Shown in pieces: positions 41,818 to 55,211 of a stretch of 64,000 bases of DNA (positions are counted from its first letter, which is position 1; each line of letters starts with the position of its first letter). The stretch is from assembly GCA_038496675.1 (NCBI GenBank), contig CM076651.1:16008762-16072761 (forward strand), written 5' to 3'. The notes below the pieces were generated by a model. The model ran no database searches, was not told the DNA's origin, and was given only the letters and a program-made list of their open reading frames with translations. The position numbers were made by a program, and so were the translations under genes. This DNA comes from Rachycentron canadum. Its lineage: Eukaryota > Chordata > Actinopteri > Carangiformes > Rachycentridae.

Positions 41818-43862
41818 AACATACTGAACGACTTTAGGCCTGTTTTCAGTGTCCATGTGTCTTTTCAATGTCAAACAACAGTGCAAGGCATCACTCAACA
41901 GATTGATACTTTCTACCTTTTCACAAAGCATATGTATATGTTGTACACGAGTGCCAACAGCGTGTGTGGTGGGGGTGCATGTGTGCCGTCCATGGCTGAC
42001 ATGCAGTCGGCTGATGTGCCAAGAACAGGTTGAGTGAGAGCGTGAGCAGTGTGGAGAGGAAACAGTCGGGGCTGGGAGCACATACGACAGGTGTGCACTG
42101 CATATGTGGTCACATGATGCCTATAAGGCAGATTAGGGCCCAAACAGATGAAGCGCTGCTTAATGGCAGCTTTTATTAAGTTCACAAAGCGTGGAGGGAG
42201 GGGGTGAACAGAGGAAAAGCAGGTGGCTGGGCCTGTGCACTCCTAGATGAAGACAGATATTGTACAGTGGAGTCTGAAGAGGGTAGCCACTGTGGAAGGA
42301 TTTATGGAGATTTGCCCGGCCTGGACTCCTGTCTCTCCCTGAATCCTGCACTAATAGCCAGAGAGGGAGAACTGGAAAAACTCAGAGAGAAAAATGTACC
42401 AGTCACCAAGCAGAAAGTTATCATATAAGATGAAATGAAACTATGATGATACCTGTGAGAAGAGTCAGTCACTGCCACAACAAGAAGTAAAAGAAAAAAG
42501 ATCAAAGATTACAGTTCAGTACATAAAATAAACCTGTGACATCCATTATAAAATAATAATAATAATATCTTTTTGGCTTATCAGTGTAATTAATAAAACA
42601 TGTCATAAAAGGAAAAATAAGAGAAATATCAGATGTGTGAGGAAATATTATATGTTGCTCTCACCATCACTATATTGGAAAATCAGTTGGGGCACACAGG
42701 CCTCACCTCCAGTGCTCTGAGTCAGGCTCTGAGACAGATACTTCAGTGAGATGTGATGTCTACAGCACAGCTCAGTTTGGTCCGCGTCTCTCTGCACTAA
42801 CTGCCTACAGGCACACAACACTGAAACAGACACCGCTTTATTCTGTCCATCTTTCCCTCCGTCTCGCTGACGCTTCCCTGCTCACATGATTTTTTTTTTT
42901 TTTGGAAGTTAAATTGTTCCCGAAACAGAGATTATTCCAATAATTGATCCCTTAATGGGTGCAACTGCAGTTTTTTCAGACCCGAGTAGCAAATTTCAAT
43001 AAATATTTTTATATTAAGAATGGGTCACATGATTACTTTGAAAGGGGTCTCTCATCACGTTGAACCCACACAGCATGACTGCAGACTAACCCCTGAACAT
43101 TACACAGCAATTTAACATCTTTCATCTCACCACCAAAATTTTACTCCTTTGGTTGACTTTCACAGCTCTCGCGGTGTTGTCTTTGGTTTTGAATGTAATG
43201 CAGCGTTTAGCAGCTGAACAGAAATATGTCATTCAGGTTGGTTGAGACCAAAAACAGACCCAAAAGAGAGTGAATGCTTATTCATCAGCTTCACCATAAA
43301 CGACTCAAATTGAACACGAATGTCACTCTGTATCTGCTGAACGTGTAAAGATGGCCTTAACCTCCATGACATCACACATCTTTCTGAAAGGTGGTTTGAA
43401 GCTCGGAGTGGGCAGCTCCGTCATCACCATCTTGCCTGTCCCTGACTCCCGGCTAATCCAAAACTGGGCACAGAGGAGGGACACGTGTGGCGCTGACACT
43501 TTGGTGCTTACCGGTTTATGGCAAACATACGCTCGCCCACCTGTCACTGACAACCACACACCCTCAATTATACAGAACTTTAAGACTTAATAAAATTTAC
43601 ACGGATGAGTTATATAAAATTCATTGTCATGAAGGGTGAAATTAGCTGTAGAGACAAAAAAACGTCTTTTTTTTCTTTGTACCAGGCTGTAAACATGTTT
43701 ATTTCTGTGGTTAGACGCTTGAACATGGGGACTGACTACCTTTCAGGGCCCGTTTCAAGTGGTCAGTCGAAAAACTGCAGTTTTTGGCACTTCTGTGTCA
43801 GCTTCATTTTTCAGCCTCGGACGTTACCTGCTGAACCACATGAACTTAGAGGGTGATTCAGC

Positions 43863-43923
43863 GATTTAGTTTTGTCTTTGTAGTTTGTAAACAAGCTGCA
43901 AAAGACAAAGATAAAACTAAATC
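43863..43923. repeat. Inverted repeat, 18-bp arms
   Basis: Arms at 43863-43880 and 43906-43923 are complementary with one mismatch (17 of 18), with a 25-nt loop. It could be a fold-back element remnant or a transcribed hairpin. Confidence 0.85.
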
Positions 43924-46900
43924 TGCCCCTGCAAATGAAAATATGGTAATGCAGATTTAAGATTGGTTTAAGACATTTTCAATTAACATTTCATGACAAA
44001 GCAATTTGTGATTTTGGGCTTATTAACACATTTCCTAACTAGTTAGGTAGCTGGAGCTGGGGACAGTAAAATGGGATCATTTCAATCAAGATTGTGAAAA
44101 TTGGTCACAACTCTTTAAAAAATGAATTTAAGGATTTAATTGAATTTAAGATTCAAATCAACATGTGTTCATGTGACAGGAATATTGGATCATAGATAAA
44201 TCCTGTTTAAATAATATTTACATATAACACCCTTAAAAATATTGGCATTAATATTTTTTGGGGTCTTGTTCCTACCCCTGAAAATACACAAACTTATGAA
44301 ATATTCAAAGAATGTGACAACAAGTCTATGCTTTCAGTTCATGAGAAATAGAGGCTTAATTTAAAACAGGTAGATTTAGACAGTAGATTTTTTTTTGGCT
44401 TTGGCTTGATGTTTAACTCATTTGGTCATTTCTGCTCAAAATATGGAAAGTAGATGTTTTATAACTAAGCCCATCGCAACAACACCAAAATGAGGCACAG
44501 GTCACAGAGAAAAGCCTTTTGCAAAAAATGAATCACCTGCCCCTGTACCATATCTTTGTCATCAGAGTATCTTGCTGTTGATGGGTGGCCCTACAGGTAT
44601 ACAGTATATCATGTGTTGCGTGTATATGTGACACGGCTGCACTGCTTATTTTACTGCTTCATTGACCCATTTATAGTTCACGTTTTTAAGATGAGATGTT
44701 TTCCCCGTCTCTTTCGGCACTCTGCCCTGGTTAGACCTCTTTTTAAATCCAGTGCCCTTTGCAATAGATGTTCATTTATCTATTTTTGCATGTGTATGGG
44801 CTTATTTTGGAAAGACCTCGGTCACCCTGTAGAAAAAGGGGCTGTGTGAAAAAAGCTGCTTTGCCATTGGTAGCAGCTGTTGCTGCTGAGACACCTCTGA
44901 GGAAATGGAGAATTGGACACACACTCATCCAATTTACCATTAACAAGACCTTATTGGATGCAGGGCCATAGTAACATGCAGCTTTGCCTTATGTGGCTCT
45001 GTTTAGATCAGCTGCTGTTCTTCCTCGATGTGTGTGACTGTGACGTGCGCAGTCATCTCAAGTCTGTTAACTGGCATTCAGGCAAGTTGCCCTGTATTGT
45101 TACGTATGGGAACTGTACTATAGAAAATAGAAATGATTGCAATGGATTTGCGTTCTGCAGCTACGTGGAAAATGGTGAGTAAAAGAGAGTAAAACCTAAG
45201 GGAAAAGAAAAGTGCACAACAGTCACCAAAATAGCATGAATTTCCATGTCTACAGAAGAATCACTATTAAAACCATCCAAAGGAAAGTCTGAGTTGTAAC
45301 ATGAGATAGTTTCAAACATCAAACGCTGAAGCTGGTCTTCAAAGATCTGCAAAAACGAGAGATTTCCATCCGTTTTATATTTTCCACTTTTAAATCCAAC
45401 CACACCAAGAGAACTAGGTTGTTGTTAAGCTTTTCAACATAGCAACCACTGGTCAAATGAGCATTGGCTTCATCTTCCTCCATGATTTCATGCATTAACA
45501 AATATATAATTATCTTTTAAAGATCCTTTTCTTCATGAAGCGCAGATCCCCTCCTGTATATTCTCAGCAGGTTTTAAATCTGATATTATTGTCTTGTGCA
45601 ACACCTGTGTTTTGATTCTGGTTGGGTAACATTTTTTTTTTCTTCTCCTTTTTCCATAAACACATCTCACATTCTTTACAGGGAGGTGTATCTAAAAATC
45701 TTTGTCTTTCAACACATTTTTCTTCTGTTAAGACATTAAGATAACAAAGCATTCTTCTCACAGTTTTGCTGGGACATTCAGTTAGTGAAAACAAACAGCA
45801 ATGGCGTGGTTATTAACTTCAAAAACCTGAAAAACCTGACTGAACTTTGGACAGTTCACACAGAAGTTGAGCAAACCATCTGCAAACTGCTGATCAGCTC
45901 GTCATGGTAATGAAGCAGGTCTTTTCTTTTTTTTCATTCGTGTTTGTTTTCTCATCTCTCATCACACACAGGTCAGGGTTTGTTAGAGGGCAGGTGCTTT
46001 TACCACCAAATTAAAAGTCATTGTTTGAACAAACTTGAATAGATCCTGCAAATAGGTCCTGTAAATGAGGCAATAAACACCTGATGCAGTTTAAACGTTG
46101 ATGGATGTTTGATTGCAAAAAAAAAAAAAGTCAGCGCGTTCATGACTTTCACTACAAGTCAAGATGTTGTCATGCTCCAAATTAAATGTGGTTACTGTGC
46201 TGAGTTAGGAACAAACACGGTTCCTGTATTTCTGTGAGCTGTTTGAAGTGAACACAGTTTTAAAAAGGATGGAGGGTGGTGGGGCAGGAGGGGGTGGGTA
46301 ATGTTGCATGAGATATGTTATTTAGTAAACATGCAGTTGTCGTCTTACAAACACAAACAGAATCCAGTGGAAAGATAGCAGCTTGTGAAAAATGAGTCTT
46401 CTGTCAACCCTGTTGCATAAATGTTTACTAAGAAATACCAAACCTTGTGTTCTATTTGTTTTACTTTGCCTCAAGTTTTCCCATCGCCGTAGATTAGTCA
46501 TCCCCAGAGTTAAACACGACTTTGCCAGCAGAACAAACAACTAGTAGCAGACGATAAACCAGAGGCGAGTTCGCAAAACGGTTGATCCAGGCTGGCTCGA
46601 AGCCACGTGGTCATTACCCTTCAAGTAGTTTGCTTCAGAACTGGACCAGAGGTCTCCAGAGCTGAGTGTTTCATCACTTTATAAGCCTTATCCAAAACGA
46701 GAGAGCTTGGAGCAAAATAAAAAAAAAAAAAAATCTAATGGGCCAGCGCTCGCTCAGAAGCCAGAGTAATTCTCATTCCACTTCAATTGCCACAGAGCAG
46801 CACCGCTAACTGGCAAGTGAAGCCTGCTGCTGCTGCTTTCTTGGCAAACAGAGAAGTTCTTAAGTGCTAAGCTGTAAATTTGCTTAATTTGACGTGAGTC

Positions 46901-49419
46901 CGAGGGGAACGGGATCGTTTTCTTTCAGGGAAAAGCCTGGCATATTGGCTGACAATAAGCTGGAATGGTCCAACATGGTGTTTCTGCTCCGCGATGACGA
47001 CTGGAACACACAACGGACAGTGTTTGACAGAGCTGTAAAAACGTTTGACTCTGGCACCGGCAACGTGTGACTCATTCTTATGTTAATGCAGTGAAAGCCT
47101 TTCAACTGTAATTTCTGTGGAAAAAAACATTTTGTTTTTTTTTTCCTCCTTCGGTGGTAGGTTAAAGTGGTTTGTGTGTTCATACTTAAAAGGAAGTTAG
47201 CATTTACTGTCACACACTTGAATTTATCTTAATAAATTCCTCTTATTCCGAACCACCATGATTGTGCATAGCTACATGAAGCAACAGCTGAAACTCACGG
47301 TCACAGAAAGTAGGAAGTGTCACTCATTTCTGACTTTCTGACAGGGAGCAGTCGCAGGTCATTAAAAAGATGCAGTTTTGGTCACGTTTGTGGAAGTAAA
47401 ACAGCTCTTTCTTCTTTTTTTTTTTTTTTAACTTTTCGTGGGAACAAGTCAGTGTCGTAACGCCGCCATTATAAAATACAGGGGAAACCGAGATGAAAAT
47501 GCAATTTTAGACAAAGTGCAATCCTCGTGGTCGAAATTCAAACAGACTATTCATGTTTTTATCATCTTTTATATTATTTATATAACTCAGAGCTCACAGA
47601 TTTGTTTTGAAATGAGTGATGGGTGACAAAATAACTGCGCAGATAGTGGATAAATAAGTAAGTTGTGGTTAATTAATACTCAGGCAAGTCAGAAAAAAAA
47701 AAAAAAACTGAAAATACAGGGAAATTAATGCCACTGCTCCCCTGTGGATGACATTGGCTGGGGCTGGATGGGAGTGAGGTTAAACTTGAAATAGCATGGG
47801 TTGAACAGAAATGTGACAACTGTGGTATTTGCAAGACAGCATGTGGTGGAGGTCTTTTTTTAAGACTTCATAAAAATACTTAGCGGGTTGCAGTAGAAGA
47901 AAGTTTGGGAGTTTACTGTTGTTTGGCTTCATTATTGCAGAACTGTTGCAATACATTTAAAATAAAAGCATTACAATCGTTTTTATTTCTGTTGAATGAC
48001 TCTTGAATATCACCCACATGAACATCACGAGAGCCTTTAAAAAGACTGGTTTCAGTATCACAGCTGTGACCTTCATAAAACAGCGCTGAGCAACAGGTGG
48101 GCATCATGTGTGTGCTAATCTTCCACATTATGGTTGTTGATAACAGACACTGCACAGCCCCGCTCAGTTAAAACTCAGTAATTTAATATGGAAGACATCA
48201 GCAATGTGATATTTGTAGCATGGAAGAAGCAAAGGTTGGGAAGATTCTGCTGATGCTAATAATAGAAAACGTCTATCATTCACGATGGGTTTCTGTTACC
48301 AAAAGAATTCTGTGAGTACCGCAGACCCTCCAAAACAAGACATTGGGTGTCCACTGAGGGATTTTGGGATTACTTTTTTTCACTCACTCTCCTCCTCGCT
48401 ACGGGCATGAAAATGTGGATTGTATTTCACTGTGACAATCCATGCCAATTTTGGAGGACAAGGTCGGTGAATGTGCAGCCTTCCCCCTTTTCACAAACCA
48501 TCCTACTTAACCCATCAACTCTCACATGTGGCTTTATGGTGGGTGAAAAGCTTGCACCTCTAGGCAGCCGGGGCTAAAGCTAAAGAAAGCTAAAAGAGGC
48601 TTGTTTTTGCTCGTTGACATGATGCGCTATGAAAACTAAAAGCAGGCGCCGCAGACACTTTAAAATAAATGGAAAATTGAAAGTAGTTTTACGGTTATTA
48701 TTTAACTTATTTGCCATTCTTACTAGCACGTTGTTTTGCTTTGGTTAGCAAAGAACTGTTGCTCGTATTTGTTTCAGTCCATCAGATGTTCAGGAAACAT
48801 TGTGAAATTTCTCCGAAACTGTTCACAGAAGTTCTCTGGTTTTGTGTATCGATTAGCTGACCTGGCTAAAAACACCATCTAGTATTTGTTTCAAGAATTA
48901 AATCCCAGCCTGGTTATAATCTATAATCACTCTTGTGTTGAAAACTTTGAACCTTCTACTACAATGTTAAGTACACATTGACTTCATTAGTAGCTGTGTT
49001 GAATTTGAACTTGTCCATTATCTACAAATTTGTCAAATCAAGTTCCAATCAACTTTTGTTGCTGTGGCAGTTAACTGCTTTTCCTCATTTGTCTATTTCA
49101 GCTTTCGAGGCCATCTCAAGCTCAAATCTGTTGAACTGCAAATGAAATAAATGAATAAAAACTGCACAATGCTATCAGAAATGGGCTGTGTTGTCTTGTC
49201 AGCAGTAGAGTTATAGAGTCATTGGTTTTCTTTTCCGCATCCAAGTGACGTGGCTAATAAAATGTCAGTATGTGGCGGTCGGTCCAATCACTCCGTTTGT
49301 TCAGAGTCAAATCTTTGCTTCATGAGGAATTTGGTTCCACTAGTTGATAAATTCTTGTGACTTTGTTGATAATCTCATCTGTCTCTCGTGACAGTTAGTG
49401 GAGATATTAATGTCCACTT

Positions 49420-49635
49420 CCAGATAAACTGGAATAACTTTGGTGATCCCTGACTTTTACTCTAGTCTACTCCATTACTTTTAACTTCATACTGTGTTCA
49501 ATGCTAATTCGCAACTGTAAACTGTGTTTACAAAAATAGACAAAGAAGGTGAACACATTAGACCAGCTAATGATCAGCATGTGGATTAGCACGCTGATAT
49601 TAGCGTTTAGCTCACAGCTCTATGTGCACAGCTTA
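49420..49635 (-). mobile_element. Diverged teleost interspersed repeat (reverse copy)
   Basis: Contains segments such as TAACTTTGGTGATCCCTGAC and a GCTAAT/AGCATG/GATTAGCACGCT series. On the minus strand these match a repeat family I recognise as common in teleost genomes (GGGATCACCAAAGTTA; TTAGCATGCTAACATTTGCTAA). The class is uncertain, the borders approximate, and there are no coding remnants. Confidence 0.6.
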
Positions 49636-49638
49636 AGA

Positions 49639-49671
49639 GTCGTCGGGTTAGGGTTAGCCTAACCCGACGAC
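49639..49671. repeat. Perfect hairpin with TTAGGG-type motif
   Basis: Arms of 14 bp at 49639-49652 and 49658-49671 are exactly complementary around a 5-nt loop GTTAG. The left arm and loop read GGGTTAGGGTTAG, the vertebrate telomere motif. More CCTAAC units follow at about 49687-49730. It sits at the edge of the reverse repeat copy. Confidence 0.95.
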
Positions 49672-50849
49672 ACCACCTGCGACAACCCCTAACCTAACAG
49701 CCTATGGCTGTAGCCTAACTCAGACTTCGTTTTGTTTGTGTTTGGAATAGAAATATAGTCTGGACTTGAACAGCCCTGCTAACAGTGTGTGAGGAGTGCT
49801 GTGAATGCATAAAGCCATGAAGAAGATAGCGCTCAACTCTCTTTCCCCCTTTATTTTCTTCTCCTCTTCCCCATCCGCCCCCCCGCCCACCTGACTGCTC
49901 GCATGCTTCAGGTGTTCCACAGTCAGGGCCTGTGATTAGTCTAATTTGCACAAATGTTGGCGAGCGCTGCACCTGTTGCCCCTGCGCTGCCTGCAGCCGC
50001 GGTCCCTCAGCAGGCTGACAGGCCTTCCCTTGGATAATCCAATATCCTCACAATGGCGTAGCTGCTCTCCACCAGCGCAGGACAAGGGCATTCATTTTTT
50101 TCTACTTCTTGTCGTCCCCCTTCATGTTCTCATGGCCACCTCTCTCCTGATGGCTCATTATTGGACCATTCATAAATACTGCCAGCCAGAACCCACACCC
50201 CTGTTTTTTTTTTTTACAACCTGCCACCGTTTTCCTCTCTGCTCCTCACAAGTGCCTTCCTTTACCTGCCAATAAGATGAGTAAAGCTTTGCTTCAGGTT
50301 CAAAAGAGGCCCCACAGCCTTCGACATGACAGCCTTCCAGTATCCACGTACTCCATTTGGATTTGAAACAGCGCCAGGAGAAAATCAAGTGACACAGGCC
50401 ACACGGAGTGGGAGGGAGGGAATGTGATCCCACTTGATTGTTGAGAGTTTATATAGCGAGTGATGACAAAGTGCTTTATGACTTTGCAGTGTTCGCTGGG
50501 CCCTGCGATTGAAGCCTTATACAGGCAAAGTCCCCCTGCTGACCTTGGCTTGTCAAATGTTCTCATTTTCACCAGGAAGGAGCCAGTGTTCAGTGGCTAC
50601 TCAGAGCTGGTGAGCTGCTTTTAGAGCGACAGGCGTGGAAAGCTTTTGGAGGTGACCCATGCTTCCTTACTTTCACTGCTGAAAACACTATTGAGGAAAA
50701 GCATCAGTCAGAGAAAGGCTCATGGCCACTGAATTATAAGCTTCTCTTATAAAACCATTCATATTTTCAACAACACCAAGGGTCCACAGCCATGCCCAGC
50801 AGCCCAGTGAGACTGTACTCGCAGGGCCTAAGTTAGCATTCTAACATGT

Positions 50850-51296
50850 AGATTTTTAGCAGGTATAAAGTTCATTTTCATAATTTTGCTATCTTAAGTT
50901 TAGCATTTTAACTTGCTAACATTTGCTAAATAACCCTAAAGTATAGCCGAGACTTTAAACCAAACCATTGGATATAAACACGTTGACCATATGGTGGTTG
51001 TGTTATTATAACTTATCCTAAAGCAAAAAATGTCAATCTCAGTGTAAAAAGAAACATCAGTGATCATACAAAAATCCATCATCTGGACACCATGAATATC
51101 AGTACAAAATTTAGTTAGTTAACCAGAGTTATGTCGATTCATCCTCTGGGGAACATTTCTGTGCAGAATTTCACAGCACTCCATACGATAGATGTTGAGA
51201 TATTTCTGTCTGGACCAAAGTGGTGGAACAATTGGTTGATTCACACTTAATTTCCCATTGGCCAACATTGCCATCTATAGAGCCACGCTGCTAGTA
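50850..51296 (+). mobile_element. Diverged teleost interspersed repeat (forward copy)
   Basis: Shows TTAGCAGGTATAAAG, ACTTGCTAACATTTGCTAAA, GTTGAGATATTTCTGTCTGG, ACCAAAGTGGTGG and ACATTGCCATC..AGAGCCACGCTGCTAG in the order I remember from a widespread teleost repeat. It is non-coding, diverged and probably old. The family name is not certain. Confidence 0.75.
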
Positions 51297-54200
51297 ACCG
51301 CCTGGTCTCCAGAAACATGGACCATAAAAGAGAAACTAAACTACAGGACTTTGATTAGAACATTTTGAAAAGTGGATAAAGGAGTTTTACTACAGATGTT
51401 GATAACATTGGTACAAATGAGGATTCCTGGGGAGTAAAAGGACATTTCCAGAGGGGTAAAGCAACTGCTGATGTCCTGCAGGCCTTGTTACACATCAATT
51501 ACTACATCAGATGCCTGCCCCATGGATTTTATCTTCCAGGGAAGAGGAAGGATAGGCATTTCATCCTCAGGCCTCCTCTTCCTGCATTGACCTTTCCTAT
51601 GCAAATTTTTCACGCCACTTCCCCTTGGAGGGAGATGTCTGGAATCCATGTTGGGTGGAGCTTGATGATTCAAGAACTGGACCCGTATGGTAGGTTGTAA
51701 ATTATCCCGAAAACAAAAGCTGGATCGGGATCAACGCTCAAGGACTCAAGGAGGAGTCCTAAATGAGTAAAGATGATGTGTGCATGGTGCAACAGACAGA
51801 GCCACGGCAGCCCTCTGACTGGCTGCCATAGGCTAACAACCCTTGCATTGATCCAAGGAGACACTCAGCCCTCTAACCTGCTGAGTGCTCAGTTCCAGTG
51901 AACAATGGAGTTCAGTGCGCGTCGATACACTATCCTAGTGAGTGCTCTCCGTTTAGCAGCAAGATTGATGAGGTTAAGGCTCCCAACCGGGGAGCCAAAT
52001 GGTGTCAAAACCAAGGTGTTGCTTTGAACAAACAATCCCTCACTACACTACCACACTGAGAGGCACTGGTTACTGGCTAACACACCAGGTCTACCCAGAA
52101 GTGTATTTATACAGGCACAATGTTTGTGAAAAGGAATGCAAGCTGCAGTGGAGGCTAAGAGTCTTAAAATGTGGATGAGAATATGAGGGTAGGATAGGCA
52201 CAGCTTTCTGAACAGGAATGCAGTGCAAATCCCCTAAGACACTAAATGATGTACAAGTGGATTTATTACAGTAGGTCCCTATAAATCTAAGGTTGGCCTG
52301 AACTCCAGGGAGAGGTTAATGGATTACAAAGGGATGTGGTATCGAACCTCAGAGAAGTTTATACACCTCATCAATATGTGAAACACTATTGATCATTTAA
52401 ACCTTGATAAATTAAATTCATACAGTTGATAATGCATATTCAGAATGCCCTGTATGAGGGGAAAAAACTGCTTTTTCAGTCTATTTTTGTTTTTAAGCAC
52501 AATGATCGAAAGCTGCGAGATCATCTTAAGACCACAGAGAAGTGAATATTAAGAAAGCCAAACTGTGGCAGTTTGTGATTTGATCTGCGCTATCAATAGC
52601 GGAAGCCTGAATCATTACCAAACTACCTGTGCGAGAAAATGACTGAGGCTGAGATTCTGAGAATCATTTCTCAAAATAATACAAGGTCCAGTTTCATAAA
52701 CTTTGAAACAAAATAGAATGAATTCATGTTTCACACTTGGCTCTAGGGACAAGCAATCAGTCTGTGGGTCAGCCATCCAGCACTCTGGATTCCTATTAAA
52801 GGGCAATTGCACCAATTTTGCATGCACTAATGCATGTCATTTTTGTTAATATCTTATATATTGGAAGATACAACATACATACAACATAAATACAAGTAAC
52901 TATGCTGAATAATAATAATAAAAACTCAGCCAACCATATGTAGAATTTGTACAGATCACTTAGTCTTTGTTTGGGACTTATTGGTCTTAAGCTTTATAAC
53001 ACTATAATGCTGAACCTGATAAACTGACACTGATATACCAAAATAATTGTAAATAGGATAAACTTCTAAGATTCAGACAACACGACTCTTTACTGTTGAT
53101 CTTGTGGTAATGATCTATGAATAGCAACACTGTAAAAGTAAAGAGATCAAATGATGCTGATAAAGATGCACACCAACGACATCAGATGATTGTGGACTCA
53201 CAGTTTAACTTCTGTCTGTGATGATTAAATACCTCTGCTTTCTTTTTCTTCTTTCTGCCCGCTTTACACTGCTTCACTATGCTGTACTTTACAAAACACA
53301 TTTATTTAAAAATTAGCAATTAAAAAAACTCCATATACAAAAAGGCAGCACTCCAACTACAGAAACCAACAGGAACTGACAGGAACTGACAGTCCACCTA
53401 CAGAAATAAATAAAACTTAACAGGTTTAATGTGCAACTGAGTCACTTACTCATTTCCAGAAAAAGAGACCTTAAAAAAAAGCTGAAAGTCCCTGCCTGGT
53501 CATGCTTTCTGAATATTCACCACTGGGTGAAACATGATTGTACACACATGGACTAAGTATTCTCATCAGTATCTTCTTACAGATACATTACTGCTGGATA
53601 TGAGAGGTGACACAAAAGCCCGAAAGGAGGCATAGAGATGAATCTGAAGCTCTGACCTAAAATTGGCCTTTGGATGTAGATTACTTGATACTGAGGCATG
53701 TTGGATGTTTTCCAAATGGTAAAAATTGACAGTAATTTACACGACTGCTGTTACTTGATGCATAAGGCTAAAACTTGTCTCATAGGTTGGAAAGTCTCCA
53801 ATGGTCAGAACAATCCAACTCTCCAGCATGTACGCAACCACGTTCATACAAAATAAAGAAATAAAAAGCAAAGAAAAAAAAAAAGGACATAACCCATTTA
53901 GACAACTGACAAGTTCACAAGTGTAATTTCAGCATTTGTTTGTTATTGTGCATTTTGCTTTCCTTTAATGTTAACTAAATGGATGGAAATACAATTTGGA
54001 TACATTTCACTCTGTTAGGATATACAATCAGCACCGTAATTGCAACTGAAGTAAAAAACACACATGAAAAACAGTAACTAAATGTAAAATATCAACATGA
54101 AAATCTCAGTAATACTAGGCTTGTCCTTTATTAGCAACATACAGTAGTCTGTATTTTGTGTCCAGCTGGTTTAAAATAAATATAAAGCAGTGTCTTGTTG

Positions 54201-54527
54201 AAATGACCAAAATTTATTATAGTTATGTACACATCTGGCTTGCACTCAGCAGCTTACAGAGGACTGATCAATGAAACGACAGTGCTAACAAGCGCAAGTT
54301 AAACCATTCGACTCAGTACTTTTAACCAATCTTATTCTCCCACACAAATTCATTTCTACTAAATCAAAAAATATAATTTACAGGATACTGCAGTATTGTT
54401 GCCACCATTAAACACTTAACCTAAATTCAATCTACATAACTAAAAATAATGTGTAGGTTGGGACTGGTGTTACACAGAAATGTTCAGTGTCCCTCCTCCT
54501 TATTTGTGTTGCTATGAGGGCCGTGTG

Positions 54528-54602
54528 ATGGTGGTGGAAATGGCACGAGCGCTGATATCCCTCCTTCTCACTCATGGACTCTTCTTGTTAGCTGGAGACA
54601 GA
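54528..54602 (+). other. Signal-peptide-like open segment ending at a donor-like site
   Basis: ATG at 54528 (another at 54540) opens 25 codons with a basic start (MARA), a hydrophobic core (LISLLLTHGLFLLAG), then DR, followed directly by GTGAGT. This has the shape of a first coding exon of a secreted protein. No following exon could be identified downstream on this strand, where PEX14 lies antisense. It may be chance. Confidence 0.2.
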
Positions 54603-55205
54603 GTGAGTAATTCAATAAGTCAAGTATTCATTTATTGCTTTCCTTTTCAATCATGGGGTAACTTTTTTTTTTAACTTCCCCCATCCACCTCCACACTGAG
54701 AAAAAAAAAGTGATACAAGTTCTGCAACTTCCATCTGTGGCAGCCTTCGTTGTCTTACTGCGGCTTAATTACAAAATATTGGCGCTGTTTTCTGTAAAGA
54801 TTACTCACTGTAGGAGGCCCTACATAATTTGGACCGGAGGGTTTGTCACGGAAAATAATACAATGCAACTGGGCTTTCTGTATTAGATTTCCTCTTTTAG
54901 CCTCCTTGACATTTCAAGCTGCATGAACTAATACATCTGTTATTTGTTGATCATTTGATTATTAACATACTTCACAAACCAAATCAGCTGCCCTGCTGGA
55001 GACACAGATACAGCTCAGCAGACAGTCTGGGTTTTCTCGCCTGCCACACACAAACACACTTGCAAAGATGCACAATTCAGCCCTCAGTGAAAAAGGAAAG
55101 CGGGAGGAAAAAACATTTATCTTCCCCTCCTTTGAGCGTATGAGCACTCTGACACCGGCATGGAACAAAGCCCGTCATCACATTCTAATCTCGAATTTCA
55201 GGGCT

Positions 55206-55211
55206 TTTATT
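55206..55211 (-). promoter_or_regulatory. Candidate PEX14 poly(A) signal
   Basis: TTTATT on the given strand (AATAAA on the minus strand), about 725 nt past the PEX14 stop, with moderately GT-rich sequence beyond it. An alternative lies at 54631-54636. Confidence 0.35.

Larger units (their letters stand above)
37597..41840 (+). other. casz1: CASZ1 3' UTR (end inferred)
   Basis: No coding signal follows the stop. The stretch is AT-rich with many T/A homopolymers and several AATAAA hexamers. The most convincing last signal is at 41812, with a GT-rich stretch just after it. Contained within are a (GAT)n run (38481-38500), the N gap, the G run, and GT microsatellites near 40385 and 40611. The true transcript end is not known. 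Confidence 0.55.
41841..55200. other. Intergenic region between convergent CASZ1 and PEX14
   Basis: About 13 kb. None of its short open frames gives a protein I recognise. Contents I can support are a hairpin at 43863-43923, two copies of a teleost repeat (49420-49635 and 50850-51296), a hairpin of telomere-like motif (49639-49671), and a relatively GC-rich, possibly conserved block (about 49890-50600). There is also a signal-peptide-like open segment ending at a donor-like site (54528-54602). Confidence 0.7.

Noticed and set aside
41841..54500. An additional protein gene between CASZ1 and PEX14
   Set aside because: Open frames are all below about 125 codons, lack similarity to each other or to known proteins, and show no consistent splice phases.
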